From Beroe ovata (lineage: Eukaryota > Ctenophora > Nuda > Beroida > Beroidae), in assembly GCA_946803715.1 (NCBI GenBank), contig CAMPET010000069.1, positions 118,046-182,045 on the forward strand: a stretch of DNA of 64,000 nucleotides, given 5' to 3'. The notes beneath the pieces were generated by a model, which made no database searches, had not been told where the DNA came from, and saw nothing but the letters and a program-made list of their open reading frames with translations. How positions within the stretch are numbered: position 1 is the first letter of the stretch; every line of letters begins with the position of its first letter. The translations under genes and the position numbers were made by a program. Positions 1-11,419 of the stretch are shown one piece after another.

Positions 1-28
1 CACACACACACACACACACACACACACA
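1..28. repeat. (CA)n microsatellite at window edge
   Basis: The window opens in a perfect CA dinucleotide tract. It lies upstream of the first recognisable exon (545) and has no coding potential. (TG/CA)n tracts recur through the window and coincide with most of the assembly Ns. Confidence 0.95.
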
Positions 29-544
29 TTCTGTAATGTCTGTAAAAACCGTCTGAGTGATCAGGTGTCGTTGAATCAATGGTAGTCTATCATGTGTGAA
101 ATCACATTACATATGCGAGGATGAATAACTACAATAAGTCACTATTATTTCGAGCCACCGACCGATGTTTTGACGATTCGTTGTTCGATGAAAGTTGTTA
201 GATTTTGATTTCCGTGATAGTATGGGGGCACGTTGCCCAAGATAAAAACACCGAATCAATTTTTCATCCTGAACGTTTTTACCTCCCAATCACATATTAT
301 TACAAATGAAGCTACGAATATAATTTAGTACCTATTATAAATGAGTGTTACCTTTACTATAGCAAAGCGTCGCCATTGTGAATCGCGAAAATTTAATCAA
401 GGGAGGAGCAATTTGTCATAAAGTTCCTACGCATGCTACACAGGAATGCCGAGACGCCCTGATTCATGGATAGTTGTGTGATTATTATGCGGCATGCGCC
501 CTTCTTATGGAAATGTTCATTTCTGACTTATCTTATAATTTCAG

Positions 545-3300
545 GTGGATCTATGATTCTAACAAAGACCTGATTTTGGCTTTTCAGAGCTTCTTCGACC
601 ATCAGTGAGTAACTTTACTTCAGAATACGTTCTCTTTGTGACGTCGTTCGTATCTGATGTTATGATGTCATATCGCATATTTGTGTAGAATGACGGAATA
701 TGCCTAGCCAAGCTCGATTCTGTCAAACCATGGACCATTTAAAGACCCCTAGGACGCGCGGTTCTGCTTATCAAAACTGTGCCCAATTACCTTCTCATCA
801 AATACTAATCCTAGAGAAGGAGCTTCTATTTTTAGTGAACACTCGAGTGTGTGTGTGTGTGTGTGTGTGTGTGNGATATATTAGTCTGTGTAGATTTTCA
901 CTCGTAATTCGAATCATCGTCGCGTGTGTGTGTGTGTGTGTGTGCGCGAGCAGGACTCTGGGTAATATGCTTGTAACCAGACCAATATCGAAATTACACT
1001 CTTGACCACGTGTGTATTCATGTCACGTGACATTTGCTCTGAGCCAATACACGTGCGTCGTGCAGTGTGCGCGTGATCTATATGTTGTCATGGTGACGCA
1101 GCCCTGGGTTTATCTACTAATGATATTGGAAAAACTGTGTCCAGATTGATATCTGTTGGTGAAGCATGTTATCTAGTAGGTTGATTCTAATTGTCTCAAA
1201 GGTTTCTTTGAGCGTGAGCGCTTCTGTTTAGTGAATCAAGGTGGGGAGGCTCCCCTCTCATTTTATCGAGATACGAGAATTAGATTCATCTGTATCCTTG
1301 ACAACAGCAATTGCCCTTCGCGGGGGTTATCCTTTGAAATCAAATGCCATCTTCAGAGCCTAGGTCATTCCTTTGAAATGTCCTCTAAATTTTGGGAAAA
1401 CTTCCATATCTCGGCAGCCAGTGCACGCTCGTCACTAAATTGTCCCGGGCGAACAACTTCTTGCGGTGTGCTGGTTTTATGACTTGATAATTGTGTGGGC
1501 GTGGATATATCGGATGTGCGGCGCAGACATCCCTTGAGCGGTGGACAAAACCGTCCTCAGTTTGCAGGAGTTGGGCAGTGAAATATTACAGTGAAAAATT
1601 TACCAGGAGTACGTCAGCTGAAACATATCAACTTAGCCCGGGAAATTGGATTAACTCCGATTCATTTTGGTAGCCGCATTTCATCATTACTACCGAGTAA
1701 TAACTTTGCAGCTTCCAAATCGAATTTCTGGTATATTTTGTTATCAAATCCACTCAACACACATACATCAGCATCAACATATTTGGGGGATTTAACTTGC
1801 AAAGTACTCAAAAAATTATGATTTAACGTGAAATTATCATCAAATTATAACATCTTGCGTGAGGTTCACTTAATCTAATCGCCGAGTTCGTGAGCCACAA
1901 ATTCTCGGCTGTGGTGAAATGTTTCCGTGTTTCTGCTCAGATTCGAGCCAATCTCCAATCGGAAGGGGATTGAGAATCGTAGCAAGATGCGTCATCTAAA
2001 TAGAATTTGGAAAATAACTATTTTATCTGAATACGAAACATCAAGATGTATCTCTCTCTTTCTCCCTCTTTGTATTTGTAACACACGTATATCAACCCCA
2101 TTCCTTCTCTCCCCGAGCTCTAGACAGACAATTAAACCCGAGTCTGTACACATTCTCGATAGAATTGTTACTTTATCACTGCAGCTAGCGAACGCTACTC
2201 TAATTAAATTATGCATAACATTCACGCACTTACACTAGACCTGCAAATTTGTGGTACTAGTCTGAAAAAGGTGTCTAATTGTCTTCCGAGTCTCGAACGC
2301 ATAGAATGAGAGAGGAGAGAGTTGTGTTGTAGCCGGTTCGAAATAGAGAATGAGAAATAGCATGGCCGTTTGTATAAATCGGGGGTGTTTCCTGACACGC
2401 CCAGTAAATTATTTCCCGGACATATTATTCTAACATGTTTCCATCTCACAGGAACAAACGCAACGCCCGCGCAGAAACCGACGCCTCCTCCACCCACCGC
2501 CCTCCTCAGGAGCAGCAGCAGGCAGGGTACACACCCGCCTCTTCCACCCACATCACAGCAGAGGAGCGGGAACCACCGGAGTGCGCGTCTTTCAACGACG
2601 GGAGCAGTGGAAGCAGCACCTTCACCTCGTCCACTGTGAAGCGGAAGAACAGCAGATCTCAACGGGATAGTTTCAGCAAAGGTAAGGCGTGACGAAAACT
2701 CAATTCTCACGAAAATTGGAGAACTCCTCATTTCACATGTGGCATGAGCTTCTTTGATTTATCTCGGATTCCCCCTCCCCTCTTTTAGTTTTTCTCTTCC
2801 CCCCCCCCTCTCACAACCCCTACTTCGCACTCCCTCTTTCACTCTTCCCACTTCCCTCACCCCTCCCTCTACCCTCAGATTGTGCGCATCGGTGCTGCAT
2901 GGTTCACGCAGATGCATGCTGCTACTGCAGCGACCACCGCCCCGAACTCGACTACTATGACATCATGATCAAGGATGAGGGATACTGCACGACACCCTAC
3001 CGCTGGCTCTTCTACTGTCCCGTCTGCAAACGGTAACTGTTATCCTTTAGTCATATTTCAATTCTTCATCCTCTCATCATGGGTCAAAACTTAAACTAAC
3101 TTATCCATGTGTGTGAATTCAAGTTTGAAACATGTTTCCTAATTCCCGTGTTTCCCAGGAGAACCCAGGGCGATTCTCAGCGATCATCAGGCTCCTACGC
3201 TCCTCTCTATCACCCGAAGGGTCGACAAAGAGCTTGTTCCAAACACAGAGTTTGTCCACCTAACTGCTCTAAAGGCAAGGACTCTTGCGTCATTTGTTAG
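545..3300 (+). CDS. 3' end of an unidentified gene with a Cys-rich C-terminus (5' end outside window)
   Basis: I do not recognise this gene. Four exons join in consistent phase: 545-604, 2452-2681, 2879-3032 and 3159-3300 (stop TAG). All have AG acceptors and GT donors. The first visible exon enters in phase 2 and reads WIYDSNKDLILAFQSFFDH. Exon 2 encodes a polar, Ser/Thr/Gln-rich, probably disordered stretch of about 77 residues. Exon 3 encodes a dense cysteine/histidine cluster (CAHRCCMVH..CCYC..H, then CPVC) that could bind zinc. Exon 4 is basic and ends in CVIC, which fits a C-terminal CaaX prenylation box. The intron between exons 1 and 2 is 1.85 kb and contains TG microsatellites. Exon phases and conserved-looking composition make it a real gene. 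Function is unknown, and a membrane-associated protein is only an inference from the CaaX-like end. Confidence 0.6.
847..944. repeat. Two (TG)n microsatellites with one ambiguous base
   Basis: A TG tract from about 847 to 873 ends in an N at 874. A second tract runs from about 925 to 944. Both lie in the long intron of the 5' gene and carry no other signal. Confidence 0.9.
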
Positions 3301-3983
3301 CCGGACATAATATGACAACACAGACTTGAATTTATAGACACCAAAAGTCGCATTATGAATCCAATTGAATTTCAAGGACGGTATGGTTTATGGTAGGGTT
3401 TGATTGAGAAATTGAGATTGCTCGTTTATAAGAACGTGTTAGCGTAACTAATAGGGTCTCAGTTCAAAGTTTAATTCACACTTTGACTTAAGCTGAGTTA
3501 AATTAATTTATTCAAATTCTATATGCTCATAAATGCTTTAATGTTTTATGTTATTCGTGTTTATTAAATAATATAAATTTAATTTGAGATTAACCTTGAC
3601 TGGGACGTTCGGTAAGAGTTTAACTGTTATTGTTAAGTTAAACTTGAATGCAGAGGTCAAATTTCAGTTTTTCTCTTTAAGTCTTCAGTCTTACTCTTAT
3701 TCTATGATTCCTGCATTTAAGATGGTCATAGTATATATACTGTGAGGTTAAACTAGAAGAATGAACATTGTGATCGAACAGTCTGGAAATTGAACAGCCA
3801 GAACCAAACTGACACATACGATGAGTGTGATCCGAATGGTATGTTAAACTGTAAACATATTGTTGAAATTGAACTTGTAATTGTAATATAATTGGTTTTT
3901 CCGAGAGAAAATCTATCTGTTTTCATAATTGCAGATTAATTTGGTCGCTGTAGACTGATTAGGGTAACTTTCGATGCACTGTT
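3301..3983. other. Intergenic AT-rich spacer
   Basis: AT-rich sequence follows the stop codon of the first gene. I see no exon-like ORF with splice sites on either strand. The region leads into the foldback elements at 3984. Confidence 0.6.
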
Positions 3984-4103
3984 TTGTAGGATTTTACCCT
4001 ACCGTCGGTGCGCGCAATTTTCATTCCGCCCGACGCAATTTTCATTCCTTGCCAGGGATCTGGGATAAAATCCCGCCAGCAAGGGTAGGGTGAAATCCTA
4101 CAA
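3984..4103. mobile_element. Foldback MITE, TTGTAGGATTTTACCCTACC termini, 9-11 bp target duplication
   Basis: A 120-bp element has terminal inverted repeats TTGTAGGATTTTACCCTACC and its near complement (GGTAGGGTGAAATCCTACAA). It is flanked by the direct repeat TGCACTGTT at 3975-3983 and 4104-4112, extendable to 11 bp depending on where the ends are drawn. A duplication of this size is typical of Mutator-like elements. There is no coding capacity, so this is a non-autonomous element. Confidence 0.8.
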
Positions 4104-4168
4104 TGCACTGTTTAGTACCCAAGTTAGTAAGTTAAATTACTCGTTGCTCTCGCAACGTGTCGGAGTTG

Positions 4169-4260
4169 TTGTCAGATTTTATCTGACCTCAGTTTCTCGC
4201 GCGCGGCGCGCGCGCCTTCATCGAAGGCGCGCGAGAAACAGGTCAGGTAACATCTGACAA
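4169..4260. mobile_element. Foldback MITE copy 1 (TTGTCAGAT termini) with 9-10 bp target duplication
   Basis: A 92-bp hairpin has ends TTGTCAGATTTTATCTGACC and GGTCAGGTAACATCTGACAA and a CG-rich stem around TTCATCGAA. The flanks repeat TCGGAGTTG (4160-4168 and 4261-4269). The ends resemble those of the element at 3984, so they are probably one family. Confidence 0.8.
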
Positions 4261-4682
4261 TCGGAGTTGTCCTTGTCGATCGATGGTATAGACTGTAGAA
4301 CTAGAAGTAGAAGTTGCGTGGCATAATGTGCGTGACCGGTCACGCATGACCCAAATACTCAGCGCCGCGCGGCGCGTTGGGTCACACACTACACAGCGTG
4401 TTTGGGTCACACAGCGCGGAATGATATGTAAACTATTCATTAGGTTGTCGATCGATGATCGACCCTGTCGAGACTCGAGAATTTCTTTTCGCGCGCGCGC
4501 GGCGCGGGCGCAAGTTTATTCTGATAAGTGATAAGACGCGGCTTGCATCAGCGGTTTGGCATCGCCCGACAATTATATCAGGTGAATATCATATCACCCT
4601 TTACGCGCGGCACGCAGCGGTGATTATTTTTTGTACTGCACTTGTTGGGAGTCTGTTGATAAGGTAACATCATCTTCTAGCT
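4261..4682. repeat. Composite GC-rich dispersed repeat, copy 1
   Basis: The segment between two oppositely oriented hairpin MITEs holds CG-rich tracts and motifs found again elsewhere. The stretch at about 4440-4580 matches the reverse complement of about 24700-24790 (shared GTCGATCGATGAT and GCATCAGCGG). The GACCCAAATACTC motif recurs at 24.6 and 58.1-58.6 kb. No convincing gene is present; the ORFs here are repeat-derived. Confidence 0.75.
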
Positions 4683-4755
4683 TTGTCAGATGTTACCTGA
4701 CCTGTTTCTTGCGAGCGGCGCGCGCGAGAAACAGAGGTCAGATAAAATCTGACAA
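4683..4755. mobile_element. Foldback MITE copy 2 (inverted relative to copy 1)
   Basis: A 73-bp hairpin begins TTGTCAGATGTTACCTGACC and ends GGTCAGATAAAATCTGACAA. Read on the minus strand it aligns with the element at 4169. Flanks are CTTCTAGCT (4674-4682) and CTCCTAGCT (4756-4764), an 8-of-9 match, consistent with an aged target duplication. Confidence 0.75.
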
Positions 4756-4959
4756 CTCCTAGCTTACTATTTACTCCTAGACATACGTATGTTGAAGGAG
4801 GAAGATTTTTTACAGGCATCAAGATGTTTTTTTGAAGTAGCGAAGCTAATATGTCACCCGAATACTCTGTTAGTCTGTTCAGATAAATTCGTTTCTATTC
4901 CAGCCTGTCCACTTTGATTTGAATAAAACACAGTATCACCTTTACTACAGCGAAAAGTT

Positions 4960-5969
4960 ATGTCAGAGTCAGAGATCAATGATGGTAAAATGCCAGGAAA
5001 ACCCTCAGTTGTGGTTTGTGGAGATTCCTTTGATGTACCCACTGGGAAAGCTTTCACTGTCGGCCCAGGTTTAATATACAGAAATGAGAATGCTGTATGT
5101 ACTAAGCCTGGGGTCATCAGATCAAGTGATAAGTCTGTTTGGATTGACAGGAACAACAGAAGGTTAAGATGAAATTTGGTCTTGTTCCAGTGATCTATTC
5201 ACTCTCACTTCTTCACTAAACATGCTTGTTCAATTAATCAAGCAAGTCATTGAAAAATATTGACCTCTGTTTTTATAGGTACATACCTACACTTGATGAG
5301 CGTGTAATTGGCATAATTGTGGGTAGAACTATGGATGAATATAGGGTTGACATAGGTGGAGCACACCTAGCAATGATGAGCACAATTGCTTTTGAAGATG
5401 CAACTCAAAGAAATAAGCCTGAATTGAAGGTAAGCTGATCCATTGATCTGGCCTGGATTGGAAATGGATGACAATAAGCTATGCTTCTGCCATTTTATAT
5501 GATGAAACTAACAGTAAACAATTTCATCTCAGAACGGTAATTTAGTTTATGCTAGAGTTATTGCTGCTAATAGAGACGTTGAACCGGAGTTAGCATGTGT
5601 CAACAAGAAAGGAAAAGCTAATGGGTTGCAGGTATGGAAATGGTATTTTATATTATCTAAGATGGATATAAGTGACTAGAGAAATGTATTGATTCCTTTC
5701 TTCTATAGGTTTTGGAAGGAGGACATTTGATTCAGTGCTCTCTAGGACTATCTCGCAAACTGAGGCAATCCAAGTGTCCCATCACCCAGCCACTGCTATC
5801 CCAATTCAAGTCGTTTGAACTGTGTGTAGGTATGAATGGTAGAGTGTGGATTAATTCAGACACAATCAAGCATACTCTAGCAATAGCAATATATTTGAAG
5901 CACTGTGAGTACCTCTCAGTTGCAGATGCTGTGACATTCCTCAAGCAAACTGTCAGATCAATGGGATGA
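4960..5969 (+). CDS. EXOSC3: Exosome complex component RRP40 (EXOSC3)
   Basis: RRP40 is one of the S1/KH cap proteins of the nine-subunit RNA exosome, which channels RNA to the 3'-5' exonucleases in nucleus and cytoplasm. Four exons (4960-5162, 5279-5429, 5533-5631, 5709-5969) join in phase to give 237 residues, close to the family's usual length. The middle region (RYIPTLDERVIGIIVGR then VDIGG) is the S1-type barrel. The C-terminal part (GLSRKLRQ, FELCVGMNGRVWI) matches the KH region and the conserved GMNGR(I/V)W motif. A pyrimidine-rich acceptor (TTTACTACAG) lies 10 bases before the ATG. It is the first of a run of close-packed same-strand genes, with GARS starting 232 bp after its stop. 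Confidence 0.93.
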
Positions 5970-6201
5970 AGGAATTGTGTTCAGTTATCTTCCAAGTTCA
6001 GTTGAAATGTTCAGAAGTATAGGGTGATGATATTGAGATCTTATCTTAATGAATTTGCAGTTGATGATGTTATTGATAGTAATTTGTTTGACTATTTTGA
6101 ATTTCATGTATTTCATTTTGAGTCATGTTTTATTTCCTAGTGTATTTTGTTTTGGTTGTTTTAGTTTTATTATAAGACTTTTTCATCTGGCAACAGGTTT
6201 T

Positions 6202-8985
6202 ATGCTGAAAGTTTTAGTTCAAGTTGTAAGTCAAGCAAGATCGCTAACAACACTAGTACGTTACCATAGCAACCATTCCATAGTAGTTATGGATGAGCTG
6301 AAGGCTGCAGTCACTAAGCAAGCAGCTTTTGTCAGGAAGCTGAAAGAGACTGACCCTTCTGCAGAAGAACTCAATAAGGCTGTTGAGGAATTAAAAATCA
6401 GAAAAGTGGCTCTCCAGAATGCTGAGAAGGCTGCAGTTGTTGTTGAGCCAAAGGTAGATAGGGGGAAATTCGAGAATCTTATGAAACGGAGGTTCTTCTA
6501 TGGAGCATCCTTTTCTCTTTATGGTGGTGTTGCTGGTCTATATGATCTTGGGCCGGCTGGTTGTGCATTAAAAGCTAATATGATTAACTTCTGGAGGAAT
6601 CACTTTGTGGTTGAAGAGGATATGTTGGAGGTCGAGTGCACAATGCTTACACCTGAGCAGGTTCTCAAAGCATCTGGACACGTTGACAGGTTCAGTGACA
6701 TCATGGTGAAGGATGTTAAGACAGGAGATTGTTACCGTGCAGATCATCTCCTGGAAGCTCATCTTGAGAAATTGTTGGAGGGCAAGGGACTTTCTGAAGA
6801 GAAGAGGGAGGAAATGAGCGCAGTTTTGAGACAGATTGATAACTACTCTCTTCAAGAGATTGGCGAATTCATCAAGAAATACAACTGCAAAGCTCCAGCC
6901 ACCAACAACGATTTATCAGACCCTGCTGAGTTCAATTTGATGTTTGGAACTTCTATCGGACCCACAGGACTTCTGAAGGGATTTATGAGGCCAGAAACAG
7001 CGCAGGGCATCTTTGTTAACTACAAAAGGTTGCTCGAATACAATCAAGACAAGATGCCATTTGCAGGAGCTCAGATTGGACAGTCATTCAGGAATGAAAT
7101 CTCTCCAAGATCCGGGCTCCTTCGTGTCAGGGAGTTCTGCCAGGCAGAGATTGAGCATTTCATGGACCCTGACAACAAGACACATCCCAAGTTCAGCGAT
7201 GTAAAGGATGTAAAGGTAAGGATGTACTCTGCTGCAGCTCAGTGCTCTGGATCAGATATACTGGATATGACCGTCGGTGATGCTCTGGAACAGAGGATAA
7301 TCTTCAGTGAAACCATGGGGTGAGTTGTGAGAAAATAGACTGAATAAGCACTTTTCTTCTATTTGAAGTGTGGAATGTAACTAAAAATTTTCATCACAGA
7401 TATTTCTTGGCTCGTATCCAGCAGTATCTCATCTCTGTTGGCATTCCTGGGGAGAAACTTAGATTCAGACAACATATGGACAAGGAGATGGCTCATTATG
7501 CGAGTGACTGTTGGGATGCTGAGTGCAAGACCTCTTATGGATGGGTGGAAATCGTTGGATGTGCTGATAGGAGCTGTTTCGATCTCTCGGCTCATGCTAA
7601 GGTAACACTGTATTCTATTGATTCAATCTTTTCTCGTATCTGAAATTAGCTAAAACCTAGAACCATCATTAGTTACAACCTAGGACCATTATTTAAACCT
7701 AGGACCATCATTCAGGCTACCTCGACAAAGTTGGTGGCACAACAGAAACTTGACACCCCCATCACTCGAGAAGTGGTAGAGGTTGGTGTTAACAAGGCAG
7801 CACTTGGCAAAGCTTTCAAAAAGGAAGCTGGGGCTGTGACAGCTGCTATTCATGCTTTAGAGGATGCTGAGAAAATGAAAATGAAGGAACAACTTTCGTC
7901 AGATACATACAAGGTTTGTTTCGAGTATAAGAAATGGGAATGCTCACTAATCAGTCGATTTATGATCGTTTTCGGTCCAATTTCGAAAGTTTTTCTCCAA
8001 ATTTAGTTTCCACACTCCAGTTGGTTGTCGGTGACAAATCGTACGAGCTGACAAGTGCCATGATATCGAGTGTGGGGACTGTCACTAAAACAGAACATGT
8101 GCGAGAGTATGTCCCTAGTGTACTGGAGCCCTCGTTCGGCATTGGCAGGATACTCTATTGTATCCTGGAGTGCAACTTCAAAGTAAGCGAGATATAGATC
8201 AAGTGATCAGTTCAGCTTTTTTGTGCACCACATCCCATCCAACATGGTCATTGATAAATTGCCCGGTGTTCTTTTCCTATTCTCCCTCGATCCTCAGGTT
8301 CGAGAAAGTGATGAGAAGAGAACGTGGCTGAATCTCCCGCCCCTCATTGCTCCCACCAAATGCTCAGTTCTCCCGCTCAGTACCTGCTCAGATTTCACTC
8401 CCTACGTGCGACAACTCAGTGGGGAACTGCGGAAACTCGGAATACCCAGCAAGGTGAGAGCTTGAGTAAGGATACCCTCTGCCCGTTTCAGAACCGGTCA
8501 TTACTCTAGTTCAGTCCCCTCCTTAGTCATGATCTTGTCATGACGCAGATCCTATTCATAATCAAAACGGACTTTAACTTATATGCGTCTTATATGCGTC
8601 TTTAACTTATATACGTCTTCCAGGTCGATGATTCGTCTGGTGCGATTGGAAGACGGTATGCCCGAACAGACGAGATCGGCATTCCCTTCGGTATCACCGT
8701 GGACTTTGACACTGTCAAGCTGCAAACTGTAACTGTCAGGGAACGAAACACGTGCAGCCAGGTTGGGGTCAAATGAGAAAAGGGCGTATCCTTAGGAGAA
8801 AAGGATTTTCAGAATTTGTTCCCAATATTGATACTGAGAAGTTGATCCCACTAATGTCTCCTTCTCAGATTCGAGTTCCAGTATCTGAAACAGCAAGTCT
8901 CATCAGCAAGTTGTGTAGTGAGGAGTTATCCTGGCAGGGGGCCAAACAACTGTATCCAGAATTCCTCGGGCAGGAAACAGTGTAG
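6202..8985 (+). CDS. GARS1: Glycyl-tRNA synthetase, probably dual cytosolic/mitochondrial
   Basis: This class II synthetase charges tRNA-Gly. Seven exons (6202-7319, 7400-7601, 7716-7913, 8021-8182, 8298-8453, 8624-8761, 8869-8985) join in phase to 696 residues. Residues 1-29 form a basic, acid-free presequence-like stretch. An in-frame second ATG at 6289 begins MDELKAAV and a WHEP domain (about residues 30-78). The catalytic core follows: [18 protein letters not shown] (motif 1 area), [17 protein letters not shown] (motif 2), [11 protein letters not shown] (motif 3). The anticodon-binding domain contains KCSVLPLS and [11 protein letters not shown]. Animal GARS uses two starts to make mitochondrial and cytosolic forms from one gene, and the two ATGs fit that. 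I reject the hydrophobic upstream extension back to 6049 because an acceptor (CAACAG) sits at 6191-6196. Confidence 0.96.
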
Positions 8986-9160
8986 AGCGCGTCATACAGA
9001 AGTGAATTTTGTTTTAGATTTGTTTGTATTTATCTTGTAAAATACCTTTTGTGATGTCGATATTTCTTCCATTTCACCAGAGATCAAAATATTTCTTGGT
9101 TGTTTGAGACCTAGTCGCTCGATTTGACATCTCTAGTGTTGCATGCCTATTTCCTTTGTA

Positions 9161-9166
9161 AATAAA
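9161..9166 (+). terminator. Polyadenylation signal AATAAA after GARS
   Basis: A canonical AATAAA lies 176 bp after the GARS stop and about 290 bp before the MRPS10 start. It separates the two genes. Confidence 0.6.
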
Positions 9167-9453
9167 GTTCAATTAGGATGCTATGCGATCGAAGGTTCCA
9201 ACTAAGTTAGGAAGTTTTTGGATAGGTATTTCGCAGTCAGTTTAGGTTTTAGATTCATTTTTTCGGGTTTGAAAATATAAGGTTAATACTAACTTCTGCT
9301 GTGAATTTTGTCGACTGAGCGTGGATCGTTCAACAATTCACTCACTCTCAGCAGTAATGTGTTTCATTGATCTACTCCCCTCTCCTTTACTCTACTTCAA
9401 ACCCATGGTCAGTTGTATTCTACCATCCTAAACCGACACAATCTGTAGTCTCC

Positions 9454-11145
9454 ATGTTACGACAGACTCTTGTTCGGTTAGGGGTGTGGCAGACACCGTT
9501 AGCGGGGGGTGTGGTTGTGCCAGTGAGGGGGAAGAAAAAGATGGGGAAAGGTGGTGGTCGCAAAGATTCATCTGCAACATCAGTAAGTTTCACTTGTGAT
9601 GAATCGTCAATGCATCTCGAAACTTGCGCATTTTCTGAAATTTGTCGGGTTCAGCGAACTCTAATTTCAAACTAATCCGCCATTGTCTAATGTCTATCAG
9701 GGAACACTAGATCTAGAAGAAATAGAGAAGTCTCTGGTACCAATGGAACCGTACACTCCACAAGAAGCAGTCCGTAGACCAGATACAGAATACGAAGATG
9801 TGAACCCGTGGAGGTTTATCAAACACAAGAAAACATTGGATCCCCCGCGTTATGTGGCTGATGAGCAGGCACTGGACGATTCTGCCCTCGGTGTGAGTAT
9901 ATACTCATCTTTCTTCAATCACAATCTGATAAACTCACCCTTTTGGCACATCTCTTCTTACCCTTGTCCCCGCCTTAACTCTTCTAAACTGATCCCTACC
10001 TCCCTAATTGGAGAAATAAGGAGTCTCTATCTCTCCTCACCCCTCACGCCCCTCCTCACCCGTCTCCCCTCTCCTCACTCCTCACCCGTCTCCTCACTCT
10101 TCACTCCTCCTCATTCCTCAGCTCGCTCCTCTCCCCACCCCTCTTCTCACCCATCTCCTCACTCCTCACTCTCTACTCTCTCCCCTCTTCTCATTCCTCA
10201 ACTCACTCCTCACGCCCTCCTCTACCCTCTCCTCGCCCATCTCCTCACTCCTCACTCCTCACTACTCTCCTCGCCCATTTCCTCACTCCTCTCCTCCCCT
10301 CAGCCGGAGATATTGCCCCCCGGTGAGAGATATGTGAACAAGCTGGTACTCAGTATGAAGAGTAGCTGCTACGCAACACTACGGAGTTACATAATGTACG
10401 CCAAGTTTGCAGCCGTGTGTCTGGAGATAGAGGCAACTACTGAGTCGGGCAAACTTCTGACCGGGTAAGGGAGTCACAGAATTCAGTTTGGACTATCGCC
10501 ATTCTTTCCCTTCCCTCTACCGCTTCCTCAACACAATATAGCGTGAACCTATTGTTTCGGAACCCTTTTATTGCGGAACTGCAGCTTGCAATGGAATAGC
10601 TCAAACTGCAGTAGAAATATGAAGTTCCCAAACCCACACACACACACACACACACCCACACACACACTCCGACATAACCCTCTCTCTCCCTCCCAACTCC
10701 CAGAGTGTACACGATAAACCGGTCACCTCACGTACATGGTAAACACAAGGACCGGTACAAGAGGGATATTTGGAACAGGAAGCTCATTCTACACAATATA
10801 TCGGGCACAACAGCAGATGTTTATCTCAACTACGTTCAGCGTAACATACCATCAGGTGCGTGAAGTGGATGTGCACTGTACCCGTAACGTACGGTTGTGT
10901 TTTGAGAGATAGTTAAAGGGATGAGCCTGAAACTTTGAATATATTCGGCTTCATGACGTCCATTGTGATGTCTAACTCAGTCCTATGTTACAGGTGTTAC
11001 TATGGCTGTAACGGAACAACGATTAGTCGAGATCCCCCATGAATTCCTCGCTACGTTCTACAATGAGACGAATAGAGCAGCCATGATGACGTCATCCGAG
11101 GAAGAGGATAGGGAGGAGGAAACTGCAAGTGAAGCGCCGAGTTGA
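9454..11145 (+). CDS. MRPS10: Mitochondrial ribosomal protein uS10m
   Basis: This is a component of the mitoribosomal small-subunit head. Five exons (9454-9582, 9701-9892, 10304-10464, 10704-10855, 10994-11145) give 261 residues, longer than the roughly 200 of the human protein. The N-terminus is basic and Arg/Gly/Lys-rich, as expected for import. The diagnostic segment is GTTADVYLNYVQRNIPSGV, near-identical in pattern to the family motif GSTADVYLEYIQRNLPEGV. The S10 fold spans about residues 108-240, and the tail is acidic. Exon 2 uses a GTGAGT donor after CTCGGT. Intron 2 is a CT-rich tandem tract that stays open in frame, so a raw ORF reading wrongly runs through it. An acceptor-like TCTGTAG lies six bases before the ATG. 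MRPL48, a second S10-fold protein, follows after 274 bp. Confidence 0.9.
10025..10300. repeat. CTCCT-rich polypyrimidine tandem tract in MRPS10 intron 2
   Basis: Imperfect repeats of CTCCTCACTCCTC fill most of the 411-bp intron. The strand is almost purely pyrimidine and merges into the 3' splice site at 10303. Confidence 0.85.
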
Positions 11146-11419
11146 AAACTACAGGAAGATATATCGGCTGGCCGAGTTTCTGAAATCTTTGATCCGTGTT
11201 TTGTTTCGACTGAGTTGATGATGGGCTTTTGCTTGTAAATATTTGTCTCTGTTATTTGTATGTAAATTATGGTTGGTTTGATCACTGGTAATCGCATTGA
11301 TATCGTATTGGTTTTCCTTGACTGGTTTTTTGTGATTTCTAATCTCTTTATCAGTTACATGATTCTGATATCGTTATCCCTACCAATTCACGTCTCTCTG
11401 ACACTCACCTCTATTCAGA

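Noticed and set aside
6049-6201. Hydrophobic N-terminal extension in frame with GARS
   Set aside because: A splice acceptor at 6196 and a presequence-like start at 6202 explain the gene better; the extension is probably intergenic T-rich DNA that is open by chance.
9893-10303. In-frame read-through of MRPS10 intron 2
   Set aside because: It is CTCCT-repeat sequence with canonical GT and AG ends; the conserved protein resumes at 10304.
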